Shown: positions 26,134-41,082, counted from the stretch's first letter. The stretch is 64,000 nt of DNA from Pseudoxanthomonas sp. GM95 (GCF_900109775.1 NZ_FOAX01000002.1:1-64000), one strand, 5' to 3'. Notes: generated by a model not told the origin, from the letters alone. Numbers and translations are program-made.

Positions 26134-26955
26134 TTAGAACGCGAAGGTCACGCCGGCCATCGGGCCCTTGAACTCCAGGTCGATGCCGCCGGAAGCGTCG
26201 CGGCCGGACTCGTTGTAGTTGATCTTGAACCAGTCGTAGCCGGCGAACACACCGAAGTTCTGGGTCACGCGGTACTCGACGATGGCGTTGGCGCGCTTGA
26301 TCTTGCCGTCGTAGTCGAAGCTGCCCCAGCTGGCATCCAGGTACTGGCCCTGCAGGTTGATCAGCCAGCGGTCGCCCGGGGTGAAGCTCAGGCGTGTGCC
26401 GACCACGGGCGCGACGCCGTCTTCCTTGGCCGAACCATAGAAGCTGCCCACGTCCGGGCCCGCATCGGCGCGAACCTTGCCGTCCAGCTTGGCCCACTCG
26501 GCGCCCAGCTGCAGGCCCCAGGAGAACTGCTCGCTGTCCACCACCGAGAAGTCATAGATCAGGCTGGCCAGCTGGAAGCGCGTGTCCAGCTTGGCGAAGC
26601 TGCCTTCGGGCACCGTGGTGTCCTGGTAGCTGATGTCCTGGCCCAGGGTCTGGGTGTTGTTCTTGTCGAAGCGGAAGTAATCGAAGATCACGCGGTTGCG
26701 CGGGGTGATGCGCCAGACGCCGTCAATGCGCGGCGAGATCTCGTTGCTGCCGAAGTCGAAGTCCTCGTCGAAGTCGACCGGATTGCCGGCGATGTCGCCG
26801 CTGCCCTTGAGCTTGCCGCTGCCGTCGGCGTCCATCGCGCCCAGGCGCAGGGTGAAGCGGTCGTAGTCCTGGTCCTGCGCATGGGCGGGAGCGGCGAAGG
26901 TGGCCAGGACGGCGGCGGTCAGGCCCGCCAGGGCCAGGAACGGAAGGGCTTTCAT
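26134..26955 (-). CDS. Outer-membrane beta-barrel protein of unknown function
   Basis: A 273-residue exported protein with signal peptide MKALPFLALAGLTAAVLATF (cleavage near AHA-QD) and a series of amphipathic strands such as RLSFTPGDRWLINLQGQYLDA and NFGVFAGYDWFKINYN, ending in GPMAGVTFAF with the terminal Phe of barrel proteins. I do not recognise a named family; it is not OmpW and lacks an OmpA domain. AGGAG stands before the ATG, and the untranslated leader can form a GCCGGCG-ATA-CGCCGGC hairpin. It is divergent from the TonB receptor gene across 487 bases. Confidence 0.72.
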   Translation of the reverse strand: MKALPFLALAGLTAAVLATFAAPAHAQDQDYDRFTLRLGAMDADGSGKLKGSGDIAGNPVDFDEDFDFGSNEISPRIDGVWRITPRNRVIFDYFRFDKNNTQTLGQDISYQDTTVPEGSFAKLDTRFQLASLIYDFSVVDSEQFSWGLQLGAEWAKLDGKVRADAGPDVGSFYGSAKEDGVAPVVGTRLSFTPGDRWLINLQGQYLDASWGSFDYDGKIKRANAIVEYRVTQNFGVFAGYDWFKINYNESGRDASGGIDLEFKGPMAGVTFAF

Positions 26956-27442
26956 CGAGGGTGCTCCTGCAAGCGGAAATACGCCGGCGTATCGCCGGCT
27001 CGGGGGCGCCAAAGTTGCACCCGCCCAAGTGCAGGAGGGGTGAAAAAATGGGACTCGGAGGTTCACATATGTGAGATCCCGTGAAGCACGGCGCGCTGGC
27101 TGACATCGCGGTCCGTGTCGGCGCATGGCAATTGACGTCGCAATGTGGCCGATGCTATTCCGTGGGTCGGGAGGGGCCGGATCCTGTCGCATCGTCACTG
27201 CGCAAGGTTCCCGGCCCGGGGCTTGAGGGAGCCCTGGAGCGCCGTCGTTGCGGGCTTTGCAGCCGATCCGGGTGCAGGGCGCGTCGTCGTCGCGCGTATT
27301 CCAGGCGGCCATGCGGGTGGGGAATCGAAAGGCAGTACGGGGCAGGCCGGTCGTCGTGCCGCGTTTCCCCTTGGCTGTGCGATCCGGTCTGTGGCCGGCG
27401 CATGGACGCCCGCCTGTTCGCCCGCCCCATGGAGTTGTCCGC
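26956..27442. other. 487-base divergent intergenic region
   Basis: The space between the barrel-protein gene and the TonB-receptor gene holds a small hairpin (26983-26999) and the dyad TCACATATGTGA (27063-27074). I find no clear sigma-70 promoter pair and no gene; the frames that cross it on either strand are extensions of the flanking genes without family resemblance. Confidence 0.6.
27063..27074. promoter_or_regulatory. Dyad TCACATATGTGA
   Basis: A perfect 12-base palindrome in the divergent barrel/TonB-receptor gap. It contains the half-sites of CRP-family proteins (TGTGA, TCACA), but they are back to back without the usual six-base spacer, so a CRP/Clp site is only a weak possibility. 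Confidence 0.35.
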
Positions 27443-29836
27443 ATGTCCCGATCGCGTTCCCGCCTGCGTCGCCATCCGCTGGCCCTGGCCACCCATCTCT
27501 TGCTCGCCGGCCTGGCCGTACCCGGCCTGGCCCAGCAGGCCGATTCCGAGGCGACTAAGCCTGCGTCGGCCAAGGAGCTGGATACGGTCACTGTCACGGC
27601 CACCCGCCGCGCGGCCACCGTGCAGGACGTGCCGTTGAACCTGACCGCCACCACCGGGCTGGATATCGAGCAGCAGAACCTCACCGACCTGGCCGACCTG
27701 GTGAAGACCGTGCCCGGCCTGTTCCTGGTCGACCAGGGCGGGCGCGACGCCAACCTGCTCACCGTGCGCGGGCTCAACACCAATTCGCTCAGCAGCAGCG
27801 AGGGCGTGGGCAGCGATGGCGGCGGCGTGGTGGCCCAGTACCTGGGCGACATCCCGCTGTACCTGGACCTGCGGCTGACCGACATCGAGCGCGTGGAAAC
27901 CCTGCTCGGTCCGCAGGGCACGCTGTACGGCGCCGGCACCCTGGGCGGCGCGATCCGCTACCTGCCGGTGCGCCCGCAGCTGGGCGAAACCAGCGTGCAG
28001 GCCACCACCGGCCTATCCAGCAGCAGCCACAGCGGCGATACCGGCATGGAGATCAGCTCCATCCTCAATCTACCCATCGGCCAGCATGGCGCGCTGCGTG
28101 CCTCGTTCGGCAAGTACCACGATCCGGGCTGGGTGGATTACGACTTCCTGGTGCGCGAGCCGGGCGTGTCGAACCCACAGCCGGACTTCAGCGATCCCGA
28201 GGACGTGGCCGCCAATCTGTATCGCAAGCGCGACGCCAACGACCTCACCACCAGTACCGCACGCGTGGGCCTGCGCTGGATGTTCGGCGATGCGGTCGAT
28301 GCCAACCTCACCTACTACTACCAGCGCCAGGAATCGGGCGGACGTACCACCAACCAGATGGACTCCTTCGGCACCGGCCAGTACGTGTCGGCCTATCGCT
28401 TCCTGGAGCCCAACGACCGCAAGAGCCAGCTGCTGGCGCTGGAGGTCAGCGCCGACCTGGGCTTTGCCACGCTGACCTCGGCCAGTGGCTATTCCGAATA
28501 CGACGAGTTGGGCCAGCGCGACCAGACCGACCTGTTGCTCGGCTTCGAATACGGCTACGAGGACTTCCCCAGCTTCGCCGCCTACACGCGCGAGGAGCAG
28601 GACACGCGCCGCTTCACCCAGGAGCTGCGTCTGGTGTCCAACAGCAGCGGCCCGTTCACCTGGATCGTCGGCGGCTTCTACGACCGCAGCGACCTGACCG
28701 CCTATAGCAGCGAGTTCGTGCCGGGCATCCCCGAGTTCTGGGGCATCGATCGCCCGGACAACCTGGAGTACTTCCAGGCCACTTTCGACAAGCCTGAGGA
28801 GAAGGCGATCTTCGGTGAAGTGGGTTACGACTTCACCGAAAAGTGGAACGTCACCGTCGGCGGGCGCTGGTTCAAATACGACGATGCGCAGAAGGTGGGT
28901 TTCGCCCTGCCGCTGGTCGATGGCTCGGCGCCGGACGAAGTCGCCATCACCTACGACCCAGTCAACGTGTCGGACAAGGACTCCATTTTCAAGTTCAACA
29001 CCAGCTACAAGCTCACCGACGACGTGCTGCTGTACGCCACGGTCAGTGAAGGCTATCGCTCGGGCGGCGCCAACGCAGTGCCGGCCTGTCTCGATCCGCT
29101 GCCGGCCGGGCAGAACGTCTGCGCGCTGCCCAACGAGCGCCTGATCCAGCCCGACAAGACCACCAACCACGAGCTGGGCGTGCGCAGCAGCTGGCTGGAC
29201 AATCGCCTGGTGCTCAACGGCGCGCTGTATTCCATCGACTGGGATGACGTGCAGGTGGCCGGCACCACGGTCAACGGCGCGATCCCGATCACGGTCAACG
29301 GGGCCAAGGCCAAGAGCCAGGGCGTGGAACTCAGTGCACAGGCGCGCCTGCTGCCGGATCTGCGCCTGACCGCGTCCTACACCTACAACAACGCCGAGCT
29401 GACCGAGGACGCGCCGGGCATCGTCTCGGGCGACGACGCCTTCGACGGCGATCGCCTCCCGGGCTCGCCCGAGCATATGGGCAACGTGTCGCTGCAGTAC
29501 ACCCATTCGCTGGCCGGCGGCTTGATCTTCGATGCCAATTATTCGGTTGCGGCGCAGAGCGATGTGTATTCGCGCGTCGGCCTGCGCAACGGCGGCGAAG
29601 TGCTGCCGGGCTTCGCGGTGCACAACACCTCGGTGAGCCTGTCCGGTTCAGCGTGGAAGTTCACCCTGTACGCGAAGAACCTGTTCGACCGCTATGCCGA
29701 GACTGCGGTGCGCAACACGCCAGCGTCGATCGCCAACATCGAAGGCGATGGCACCTCGTTCGCGTTGCGCAACTACAGCAAGGCGATGATCGCGCCGCTG
29801 CGGGTCGGCGCCAGCTTCACCTACTACTTCCAGTAG
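27443..29836 (+). CDS. TonB-dependent outer-membrane receptor
   Basis: A 797-residue receptor: basic start and signal peptide (cleavage near GLAQQ), TonB-box-like DTVTVTATRR, plug domain (VKTVPGLFLVDQGG, ERVETLLGPQGTLYGAGTLGGAIRY) and a 22-stranded barrel ending in GASFTYYFQ. In this bacterial family such receptors import iron chelates, vitamin B12 or plant carbohydrates; nothing in the sequence tells which, and no FecIR-type or enzyme partner gene is adjacent. The ATG at 27443 has GGAG eight bases upstream; the frame stays open for 65 codons before it, but that part is unlike the family. Confidence 0.88.
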   Translation: MSRSRSRLRRHPLALATHLLLAGLAVPGLAQQADSEATKPASAKELDTVTVTATRRAATVQDVPLNLTATTGLDIEQQNLTDLADLVKTVPGLFLVDQGGRDANLLTVRGLNTNSLSSSEGVGSDGGGVVAQYLGDIPLYLDLRLTDIERVETLLGPQGTLYGAGTLGGAIRYLPVRPQLGETSVQATTGLSSSSHSGDTGMEISSILNLPIGQHGALRASFGKYHDPGWVDYDFLVREPGVSNPQPDFSDPEDVAANLYRKRDANDLTTSTARVGLRWMFGDAVDANLTYYYQRQESGGRTTNQMDSFGTGQYVSAYRFLEPNDRKSQLLALEVSADLGFATLTSASGYSEYDELGQRDQTDLLLGFEYGYEDFPSFAAYTREEQDTRRFTQELRLVSNSSGPFTWIVGGFYDRSDLTAYSSEFVPGIPEFWGIDRPDNLEYFQATFDKPEEKAIFGEVGYDFTEKWNVTVGGRWFKYDDAQKVGFALPLVDGSAPDEVAITYDPVNVSDKDSIFKFNTSYKLTDDVLLYATVSEGYRSGGANAVPACLDPLPAGQNVCALPNERLIQPDKTTNHELGVRSSWLDNRLVLNGALYSIDWDDVQVAGTTVNGAIPITVNGAKAKSQGVELSAQARLLPDLRLTASYTYNNAELTEDAPGIVSGDDAFDGDRLPGSPEHMGNVSLQYTHSLAGGLIFDANYSVAAQSDVYSRVGLRNGGEVLPGFAVHNTSVSLSGSAWKFTLYAKNLFDRYAETAVRNTPASIANIEGDGTSFALRNYSKAMIAPLRVGASFTYYFQ

Positions 29837-29901
29837 CAGGTGAGGGCGTCGCTATACTCGAACGCGCGGCCATGAGGCCACGCCTTCGCGTTTGAAGTGG
29901 C

Positions 29902-31479
29902 ATGCAGGCTTTGATTCCTCCATCGTCGGATGCGTTCGCGCAACAGGCCCGTGCGCTGGCCGCGCGTGGGCACTGGCCACAGCTGGCGGATCTTTGTGCG
30001 CGCTGGTTGCAGGCGTCTCCTGGCCAGGCGCAGGCGCATCTGCTGGCCGGCATCGCCGCGCTGGAACAACGCCAGCTTGCATCCTCGCTGCGTCATCTCG
30101 CGCAAGCGACCACGCTTGCACCCGGCGATGGCGAAGCCGCGGCAGAACATGCACGCGCGCTGTCGCTGGCCCAGCATCAGGCATCGTCGCTCGTCGAGGC
30201 GCGCCGCGGGCTGCCGCTATGTGCGGGCGACGCCCGTGCGCTGGGGCTGCTGGGCGTGGTGTTCAGTCGTGCTAGCGATCATGTCGCGGCGTCGGCGGCG
30301 TTCGCGCAGGCCTGCGCGCTGCGTCCTGACGATGCGGGCCTGCAATACAACCTCGCGGCCAGTCGCAAGTTTCTTGGCGAGTTCGATGGCGCACGCGCTG
30401 CGTACGAGGCCTGTGTCGCCCTGCAGCCGACGCACTGGCGCGCGCAATCCGCGCTGTCGCTGCTCGGCAAGCCCACGACCGAGCGCAATCGCATTGCGAC
30501 GTTGAAGGCTTTGCTTCCGCAAGCCGAACGCGACACGCTGGGCTCACTGCACGTACACCACGCGCTGTCGCGCCAATACGAAGGCCTCGGCGACTTCGAT
30601 GCCGCCTGGCAGCACCTACTGGAAAGCAAGCGCGTGCATCGTGCACAGCTCGGCGACGTGGCCGCCCGCGATGCAGCGCTGTTCGACGCGCTGATCGCTG
30701 CTTTCCCGACGCCGCTACCGGCGTCGTCGCCCGATGCGCCCATACAGGCGCCGATCTTCATCATCGGCATGCCGCGCAGCGGCACCACGCTGGTCGATCG
30801 CATCCTCTCCAGCCATCCGCAGTTGGAGTCGGCCGGCGAGCTGCAGAATTTTGGCGTGGCGCTCAAGCGCGCCAGCGGCAGCGCCACGCGCCACCTGCTT
30901 GATGCGGACACCCTCGCACGCACCGCGCAGATGGACTGGCCACGGCTGGGGCGCGATTACCTCGCCGGCGTGCAGCCGCTGCTGCAAGACGGCGCGCCAC
31001 GGTTCACCGACAAGCTCCCGCACAACTTCCTCTACGCCGGACACATCGCGCGCGCGTTGCCGGGCGCGCGCATCGTCTGCCTGCGCCGCGATCCGTTGGA
31101 TGTGTGCATCGGCAACCTGCGCACACTGTTCGCGGTCAACACGCCGTACTTCCACTACGCCAGCGATCCGCTTGATACCGCGCGCTACGTGCTGCAGTTC
31201 CAGCGCCTGATGGCGCACTGGCAGCGCGTGCTGCCAGATCGCATCCTGGAACTGGATTACGAAGCCCTGGTGGACGATCAGGAAGGCCAGACCCGCAAGC
31301 TGCTGGCGTTCTGTGGCCTGCCGTGGGATCCGGCCTGCCTGGCGTTCGAACACAACCCTGCGCCGGTGGCCACGGCCAGCGCCACCCAGGTGCGCGAGCC
31401 GCTGCATCGGCAGGGCATTGGCCGCTGGCGGCGCTATGCCGCGCATCTGGGGCCAATGCGCGCCGTGCTCGGCGTGTAG
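29902..31479 (+). CDS. TPR-sulfotransferase fusion protein
   Basis: A 525-residue protein in two parts. Residues 1-200 are helical TPR-like repeats (ARALAARGHWPQLADLC, AAFAQACALRPDDAGLQYNL, ARAAYEACVALQPTHWRAQ). From about 280 it is a sulfotransferase with the PAPS 5'-phosphosulfate loop PIFIIGMPRSGTTLVDRIL and the 3'-phosphate region ARIVCLRRDPLDVC. TPR-linked sulfotransferases of this sort are widespread in Xanthomonadaceae; some modify tyrosines, but acceptor is unknown here. There is no signal peptide. A GC-rich hairpin follows the stop. Confidence 0.82.
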   Translation: MQALIPPSSDAFAQQARALAARGHWPQLADLCARWLQASPGQAQAHLLAGIAALEQRQLASSLRHLAQATTLAPGDGEAAAEHARALSLAQHQASSLVEARRGLPLCAGDARALGLLGVVFSRASDHVAASAAFAQACALRPDDAGLQYNLAASRKFLGEFDGARAAYEACVALQPTHWRAQSALSLLGKPTTERNRIATLKALLPQAERDTLGSLHVHHALSRQYEGLGDFDAAWQHLLESKRVHRAQLGDVAARDAALFDALIAAFPTPLPASSPDAPIQAPIFIIGMPRSGTTLVDRILSSHPQLESAGELQNFGVALKRASGSATRHLLDADTLARTAQMDWPRLGRDYLAGVQPLLQDGAPRFTDKLPHNFLYAGHIARALPGARIVCLRRDPLDVCIGNLRTLFAVNTPYFHYASDPLDTARYVLQFQRLMAHWQRVLPDRILELDYEALVDDQEGQTRKLLAFCGLPWDPACLAFEHNPAPVATASATQVREPLHRQGIGRWRRYAAHLGPMRAVLGV

Positions 31480-31518
31480 CGACGCCGCAATACGGTGCCA
31501 TCCCGATGCCCAAGAAGA

Positions 31519-31542
31519 AGCCCCGGCGCAGGGGCCGGGGCT
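31519..31542 (+). terminator. GC hairpin after the sulfotransferase gene
   Basis: AGCCCCGGC / GCCGGGGCT, 9-bp stem and six-base loop, 40 bases after the stop. The following bases (GTTGGGTC) are a poor T tract. Confidence 0.5.
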
Positions 31543-31591
31543 GTTGGGTCTGGACGAAGCCCCGACGAGAAGGTGCGCGCAGACCTCATGA

Positions 31592-33363
<1,772 letters not shown>

Positions 33364-33459
33364 TAGCCGTCGCGTGCGGCCTGCTTGATGCGGGCCGCCT
33401 GGCAATGCCCGTCATGCACTTACGCATGGCGGGTTGAACGAACCCGTTGAGGACACGTC

Positions 33460-33930
33460 ATGAACGTCAACATGACCTTCTTCGGCCAGATGCTCTCCTT
33501 CGTGATCCTGATTGTGTTCACGATGAAGTTCATTTGGCCGCCGCTGAACGCGGCGCTTGAAGAACGGCAGAAGAAGATCGCCGAAGGCCTGGCTGCTGCC
33601 GACCGCAGCCAGAAGGATCTGGCGCAGGCACAGGAGAAGGCCAACGAGGCCCTCAAGGATGCCCGCGTCAAGGCCAACGAGATCATCGACCAGGCCCACG
33701 CCCGCGCCAATCAGATCGTGGAGGCTGCCCGCAATGAAGCGGTCGCCGAAGCGAACCGGCAGAAGGAGCTGGCCCAGGAAGAGATCGCCGCCGCCGCCAA
33801 CCGTGCCCGCGAGGATCTGCGCAAGCAGGTGTCGTCGCTGGCCGTGAGTGGTGCCGAGAAGCTGCTGCACCGCGAGATCGACCCGGCCGCCCACAAGGCG
33901 CTGCTGGACGAGCTGGCGGCGCAGATCTGA
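33460..33930 (+). CDS. atpF: F0 ATP synthase subunit b
   Basis: A 156-residue peripheral stalk protein: one N-terminal membrane helix ([21 protein letters not shown]) and a long charged right-handed coiled coil (about residues 30-140). It works as a dimer holding F1 to subunit a. A CATGC/GCATG hairpin lies in the 96-base gap after atpE; GAGGA stands before the ATG. Confidence 0.95.
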   Translation: MNVNMTFFGQMLSFVILIVFTMKFIWPPLNAALEERQKKIAEGLAAADRSQKDLAQAQEKANEALKDARVKANEIIDQAHARANQIVEAARNEAVAEANRQKELAQEEIAAAANRAREDLRKQVSSLAVSGAEKLLHREIDPAAHKALLDELAAQI

Positions 33931-33946
33931 ACCGGATGATCCACGC

Positions 33947-34474
33947 ATGAGCCAGTCCATCACGCTTGCCCGCCCCTACGCCCGCGCTGCTTTCGGCGCG
34001 GCGCAGGACGAACGGCAGCTGCCGGCGTGGTCGCAGGCCCTGGGCTTTTCCGCCCAGGTCGCCAGCGACCCGCAGGTCGCCGCGCTGCTGCTCAACCCGC
34101 AGCTGGTCCGCGAGCAGGCCCTGACGCTGCTTTCGCCCGACGGCGCCAGTGAAGCGTTCTCGCGCTTCCTGGCGGTGCTGGCCGATGCGCGTCGCCTGAC
34201 CCTGCTGCCGGAAATCGCCGCGCTGTTCGAGCAGCTGCGCGCCGAAGCCGAGCGCGTCGTGCTGGCCACGGTGACCTCCGCTTCTGAGCTTCCCGAAGGC
34301 GAGCTGGACGTGATCAAGGCAGCGCTGGCCAAGCGGTTCGGTCGCGAGGTCCAGGTCACCACGGCGGTGGATGCATCGCTGATCGGTGGTGCTGTGATCG
34401 ACGCGGGCGATGTGGTTATCGACGGTTCGCTCAAGGGCAAGCTGGCGCGCCTGCAGACGGCGCTGGCCGGTTAA
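33947..34474 (+). CDS. atpH: F1 ATP synthase subunit delta
   Basis: A 175-residue protein with the all-helical N domain ([14 protein letters not shown]) and the C-terminal signature [20 protein letters not shown]. It ties subunit b to the top of F1. The ATG lies 16 bases after the atpF stop; the frame's in-phase extension into atpF is ignored. Confidence 0.95.
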   Translation: MSQSITLARPYARAAFGAAQDERQLPAWSQALGFSAQVASDPQVAALLLNPQLVREQALTLLSPDGASEAFSRFLAVLADARRLTLLPEIAALFEQLRAEAERVVLATVTSASELPEGELDVIKAALAKRFGREVQVTTAVDASLIGGAVIDAGDVVIDGSLKGKLARLQTALAG

Positions 34475-34575
34475 TTCCGGTCACGCCACGCACGCTGCGC
34501 CGCGCCCACGCGCGAACGGCAACGCAAGTATTCATCTATCCGTAGCCGCACCCCGGCTGCACAAGGGAAACCATC

Positions 34576-36123
<1,548 letters not shown>

Positions 36124-36136
36124 GCCGCTGCGGTTT

Positions 36137-36197
36137 GTAGGGTGGGGCTTGCCCCACTGACGTTGTCGAACACCACGCGGGGCACGCCCCGCGCTAC
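36137..36197 (+). repeat. Intergenic inverted-repeat element between atpA and atpG
   Basis: GTAGGGTGGGGCTTGCCCCAC and GCGGGGCACGCCCCGCGCTAC are two hairpins in mirrored order, with GTAG/CTAC ends. The pattern is that of a dispersed GTAGxGxGGGGC repeat of Xanthomonadaceae. It lies inside the atp transcript. Confidence 0.75.
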
Positions 36198-36209
36198 GGG
36201 AAGAAGAGC

Positions 36210-37073
36210 ATGGCCGGCGGTCGCGAAATCAAAACCAAGATCAAGAGTGTGCAGAACACCCGCAAGGTGACGCGCGCGCTGGAGATGGTGTCGGCTGCCA
36301 AGATCCGCCGCGCGCAGGAACGCATGAAGATCTCGCGTCCCTACGCCCGCGCGATGCGCCAGGTCATCGGTCACCTGGCCCAGGCCAATACCGATTTCCA
36401 GCACCCTTACCTGGTGGAGCGCGAGAAGGTCGAGCGCGTCGGCTACATCATCGTCTCGTCTGACCGCGGCCTGGCCGGCGGCCTGAACAACAACCTGTTC
36501 CGCAAGACCCTGGGCGAGATGCGCAAGCATCAGGAGCAGGGCGCCGAGATCGACGTGGTCACCATCGGCCAGAAGGCCTCGGTGTTCTTCCGCCGGATCA
36601 AGGTCAACATGGTCGGCAGCGTCAGCCACCTGGGCGATGCGCCGCACGTGGAGCAGCTGATCGGCGTGGTCAAGGTCATGCTGGAGGCTTACGAGTCCGG
36701 CAAGGTCGACCGCGTGGTGCTGGTCTACAACCACTTCGTCAACACCATGTCGCAGAAGGCGGCCTTCGACCAGCTGCTGCCGCTGCCGCCGGCCGAGCAC
36801 GAAGTCGCCAAGCATGACTGGGACTACATCTACGAACCCGATGCGCAGGCCGTGCTGGAGCACGTGCTGGTGCGCTACGTGGAATCGCTGGTGTACCAGG
36901 CGGTGCTGGAGAACGTGGCGTCCGAGCATGCCGCGCGCATGGTGGCGATGAAGTCGGCCAGCGACAACGCCAGCAAGATGATCGGCACGTTGCAGCTGTC
37001 GTACAACAAGGCGCGCCAGGCGGCGATCACCCAGGAAATCTCCGAAATCGTCGGCGGCGCGGCAGCGGTCTAA
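36210..37073 (+). CDS. atpG: F1 ATP synthase subunit gamma
   Basis: A 287-residue rotor shaft. The N-terminal helix has [24 protein letters not shown] in part, the middle is the alpha/beta domain ([20 protein letters not shown]), and the C-terminal helix carries the signature [17 protein letters not shown]. It follows the intergenic repeat by 12 bases, with GGGAAGAAGAGC before the ATG. Confidence 0.96.
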   Translation: MAGGREIKTKIKSVQNTRKVTRALEMVSAAKIRRAQERMKISRPYARAMRQVIGHLAQANTDFQHPYLVEREKVERVGYIIVSSDRGLAGGLNNNLFRKTLGEMRKHQEQGAEIDVVTIGQKASVFFRRIKVNMVGSVSHLGDAPHVEQLIGVVKVMLEAYESGKVDRVVLVYNHFVNTMSQKAAFDQLLPLPPAEHEVAKHDWDYIYEPDAQAVLEHVLVRYVESLVYQAVLENVASEHAARMVAMKSASDNASKMIGTLQLSYNKARQAAITQEISEIVGGAAAV

Positions 37074-38519
<1,446 letters not shown>

Positions 38520-38573
38520 TCCGCACAGCGTCGGGGCGCGTTACGCGCGCCCTGATGCGGCAAGGGGAATCCC

Positions 38574-38996
38574 ATGAGCACCATCCGTTGCGACATCGTC
38601 AGCGCCGAGCAGGAGATCTACCACGGTGAAGCCACCCTGGTGGTCGCCACCGGTGAGCTTGGCGAACTGGGCATTGCCCCCAAGCACGCCCCGCTGATCA
38701 CCCGCCTCAAGCCGGGCAAGGTCGTGGTGACCCTGCCGTCGGGCGAGCACCTGGACTTCGCCATCTCCGGCGGCATCCTGGAAGTGCAGCCGCAGGTCGT
38801 GACCGTGCTGGCCGACACCGCCATCCGCGCGCAGGACATCGACGAGGCCGCCGTCAAGGCTGCCAAGGAAGAAGCTGAGCGCGTGCTGGCCAACCGCGGT
38901 GAGACCGAAGACCTGGCCGAAGCCCAGCGCAAGCTGATGGAAGCCGTCGTCCAGCTGCAGGCCCTCGAACGCCTGCGCAAGACGCTCAAGCACTAA
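38574..38996 (+). CDS. atpC: F1 ATP synthase subunit epsilon
   Basis: A 140-residue protein with the N-terminal beta sandwich ([34 protein letters not shown]) and C-terminal helix hairpin. It couples rotor to c-ring and can inhibit hydrolysis. The operon ends at the terminator 40 bases later. Confidence 0.95.
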   Translation: MSTIRCDIVSAEQEIYHGEATLVVATGELGELGIAPKHAPLITRLKPGKVVVTLPSGEHLDFAISGGILEVQPQVVTVLADTAIRAQDIDEAAVKAAKEEAERVLANRGETEDLAEAQRKLMEAVVQLQALERLRKTLKH

Positions 38997-39037
38997 GCCA
39001 TCGTCCGACGGTCGCATCGCGACCGACAGACACGAAG

Positions 39038-39061
39038 ACGCCGGCGCAAGCCGGCGTTTTT
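39038..39061 (+). terminator. Rho-independent terminator of the atp operon
   Basis: ACGCCGGC-GCAA-GCCGGCGT, an 8-bp perfect stem with a tetraloop, followed by a run of five T. Confidence 0.9.
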
Positions 39062-39137
39062 CGTTGGTGCCCAGAGTCGGAGGTTGCCGCTGATTTACAG
39101 CCTCTTTCTCGCCGCTGTGCTTGCGCGCTTTGCTGTT

Positions 39138-39204
39138 GTGGGAGCCGCTTCAGCGGTGATCGCGCTTCAAGCTGGAGCCTCGCCGCCGAAGCAGCTTCCA
39201 CCCA
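39138..39204. repeat. REP-like inverted pair
   Basis: GTGGGAGCCGCTTCAGCGG and a degenerate inverted partner (CCGAAGCAGCTTCCAC) face each other between the atp terminator and the gtrA stop. The unit is of the dispersed GTGGGAGC type; a single half-copy recurs near 41138-41162 after glmU. Confidence 0.7.
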
Positions 39205-39206
39205 AA

Positions 39207-39593
39207 TCAGCGATAGATCAGATACCGCCCCGCCAGGAACGTCAGCACCGCCAACCCGCCTTCCACCAGCGGCTTGGCCAGCCATGCCAACTGCAGGCCC
39301 AGATGATGCTCGACCAGCACGATCAACCAAGTGCTGAGGAACGTCGCGGGAATCCACACCGCCAGGAACTTCCAGAACCGTGCCCAGCCCAGCCGCGCGC
39401 CGTCATCCTGCGACGCAAAGGTGTAGCGGCCGTTGAGCCAGAACCCCAGCATCGCCCCCGCCACGCGCCCGCACAGGTTGGCCGGTACCGCATCGACGCC
39501 AATGGCGCTGAGCGCGACGAAGACGCTCCAGTCCACTAGGAGCTGCAGTACGCCGACGACGATAAAGGCGCGGCTTTGCCGGATTAAAGACAT
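39207..39593 (-). CDS. GtrA-family membrane protein
   Basis: A 128-residue protein with four transmembrane helices: AFIVVGVLQLLVDWSVFVAL, a second with LCGRVAGAMLGFWLNGRYTF (the family hallmark N-x-x-Y-T-F), WKFLAVWIPATFLSTWLIVLV and LVEGGLAVLTFLAGRYLIYR. GtrA-like proteins help move lipid-linked sugars across the inner membrane for cell-surface polysaccharides. No glycosyltransferase partner is adjacent. The gene is divergent from glmU and lacks a clear ribosome binding site. Confidence 0.8.
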   Translation of the reverse strand: MSLIRQSRAFIVVGVLQLLVDWSVFVALSAIGVDAVPANLCGRVAGAMLGFWLNGRYTFASQDDGARLGWARFWKFLAVWIPATFLSTWLIVLVEHHLGLQLAWLAKPLVEGGLAVLTFLAGRYLIYR

Positions 39594-39709
39594 GGGGAAG
39601 TCGAGGAGAGGCGCATGACGCCATGCTAACGGTCGCGGTAAGTGCATGACGAGACGCTGGCGCTGTGTGCTCTAAACTTCTTCCACCGTTACGCATCGAG
39701 TCGTCCCCC

Positions 39710-41080
39710 ATGACCCTGCCCCTGCACGTGATCATCCTCGCCGCTGGCGAAGGCAAGCGGATGAAGTCCGCGCGGCCCAAGGTGCTGCAGCCCATTGCCG
39801 GGCAGCCGATGCTGGCGCATGTGATCCAGGCGGCGCGTGCTTTGCAGCCGGCGGCGATCCACGTGGTCTATGGCCACGGCGGCGAAGACGTGCGCGATGC
39901 CTTCGCTGACCAGCCCGACCTGATCTGGGCCGAGCAGGCCCAGCGCCTGGGCACCGGCCACGCGGTGCAGCAGGCGATGGACAACGTGCCGGATGCGGCC
40001 ACCGTGCTGGTGCTGTACGGCGATGTGCCACTGATCCGTTCGGAAACCCTGCTGCGCCTGCTGCACGCGCCTGGCCGCCTTGCGGTGCTGGTGGCCGAGC
40101 CCGATGACCCGACCGGCTATGGCCGCATCGTGCGCGATACCAATGGCAAGGTCGGCGCGATCGTCGAGCACAAGGACGCCGACGACGAGCAGCGCCGCAT
40201 CCACACCATCAACACCGGCATCGTCACCGCCGAATCGACCGCGCTGCATCGCTGGCTGGCGCAGCTGTCCAACGACAATGTGCAGGGCGAGTACTACCTG
40301 ACCGATATCTTCGGCATGGCCGCGGCCGAGTTCAGTCCGGCCGAGATGGTGCTGGTGGCCGATCCGCTGGAAGCCGAAGGCGCGAACGATCCGTGGCAGC
40401 TGGCCCAGCTGGAGCGCACCTGGCAGCTACGCCAGGCCAAGGCGCTGTGCGTGGCTGGTGCGCGCCTGATCGACCCGGCGCGCGTGGACCAGCGCGGCAC
40501 CGTGCGCGTGGGCCAGGACGTGCAGATCGACGTCAACGTGGTGCTGGAAGGGGACGTGGAGCTGGGCGACGGCGTGCAGATCGGTCCGTTCGTGAAGCTC
40601 AAGAACGTCAAGCTCGGCCCCGGCACCGAAGTGCGCGCGCACTGCGACCTGGAAGGCGTGGTGACCGAAGGCGCGGTGCAGATCGGCCCGTTCGCGCGCC
40701 TGCGCCCGGGCACGGTGCTGGCCGATGGCGTGCACGTGGGCAACTTCGTCGAGACCAAGAACGCGGTACTCGGCGTGGGCACCAAGGCCAATCACCTGAC
40801 CTATCTGGGCGATACGGTGATCGGCAGCCGTACCAACGTCGGCGCCGGCACCATCACCTGCAACTACGACGGGGTGAACAAGTTCACCACCACCATCGGC
40901 GACAACGTGTTCGTCGGCAGTAACTCCGCGCTGATCGCGCCAATCACCATCGGCGACGGCGCGACGCTGGCGGCCGGTTCGGTGATCACCCGGGATGCGC
41001 CGGCCGGCGAGCTGACCATCGCGCGTGCGCGCCAGGTCACGCTGGAAGGCTGGCAGCGTCCGGTGAAGAAGCCGAAGTAA
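39710..41080 (+). CDS. glmU: GlmU, N-acetylglucosamine-1-phosphate uridyl/acetyltransferase
   Basis: A 456-residue bifunctional enzyme that acetylates glucosamine-1-phosphate and makes UDP-GlcNAc, the precursor of peptidoglycan and lipid A. The N-terminal uridyltransferase has [19 protein letters not shown]; the C-terminal half is a left-handed beta helix of hexapeptides with the acetyl-CoA site around [20 protein letters not shown]. The length is exactly that of the E. coli enzyme. Its usual neighbour glmS is 21 kb away in this window. Confidence 0.96.
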   Translation: MTLPLHVIILAAGEGKRMKSARPKVLQPIAGQPMLAHVIQAARALQPAAIHVVYGHGGEDVRDAFADQPDLIWAEQAQRLGTGHAVQQAMDNVPDAATVLVLYGDVPLIRSETLLRLLHAPGRLAVLVAEPDDPTGYGRIVRDTNGKVGAIVEHKDADDEQRRIHTINTGIVTAESTALHRWLAQLSNDNVQGEYYLTDIFGMAAAEFSPAEMVLVADPLEAEGANDPWQLAQLERTWQLRQAKALCVAGARLIDPARVDQRGTVRVGQDVQIDVNVVLEGDVELGDGVQIGPFVKLKNVKLGPGTEVRAHCDLEGVVTEGAVQIGPFARLRPGTVLADGVHVGNFVETKNAVLGVGTKANHLTYLGDTVIGSRTNVGAGTITCNYDGVNKFTTTIGDNVFVGSNSALIAPITIGDGATLAAGSVITRDAPAGELTIARARQVTLEGWQRPVKKPK

Positions 41081-41082
41081 AT

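Noticed and set aside
27063-27074. A CRP/Clp binding site
   Set aside because: The half-sites are in order TCACA...TGTGA without the TGTGA-N6-TCACA spacing, so it is kept only as an unexplained dyad.
26956-27939. A long upstream extension of the barrel-protein frame into the TonB-receptor gene
   Set aside because: The signal peptide at 26955 with AGGAG before it marks the real start, and the extension has no recognisable domain.
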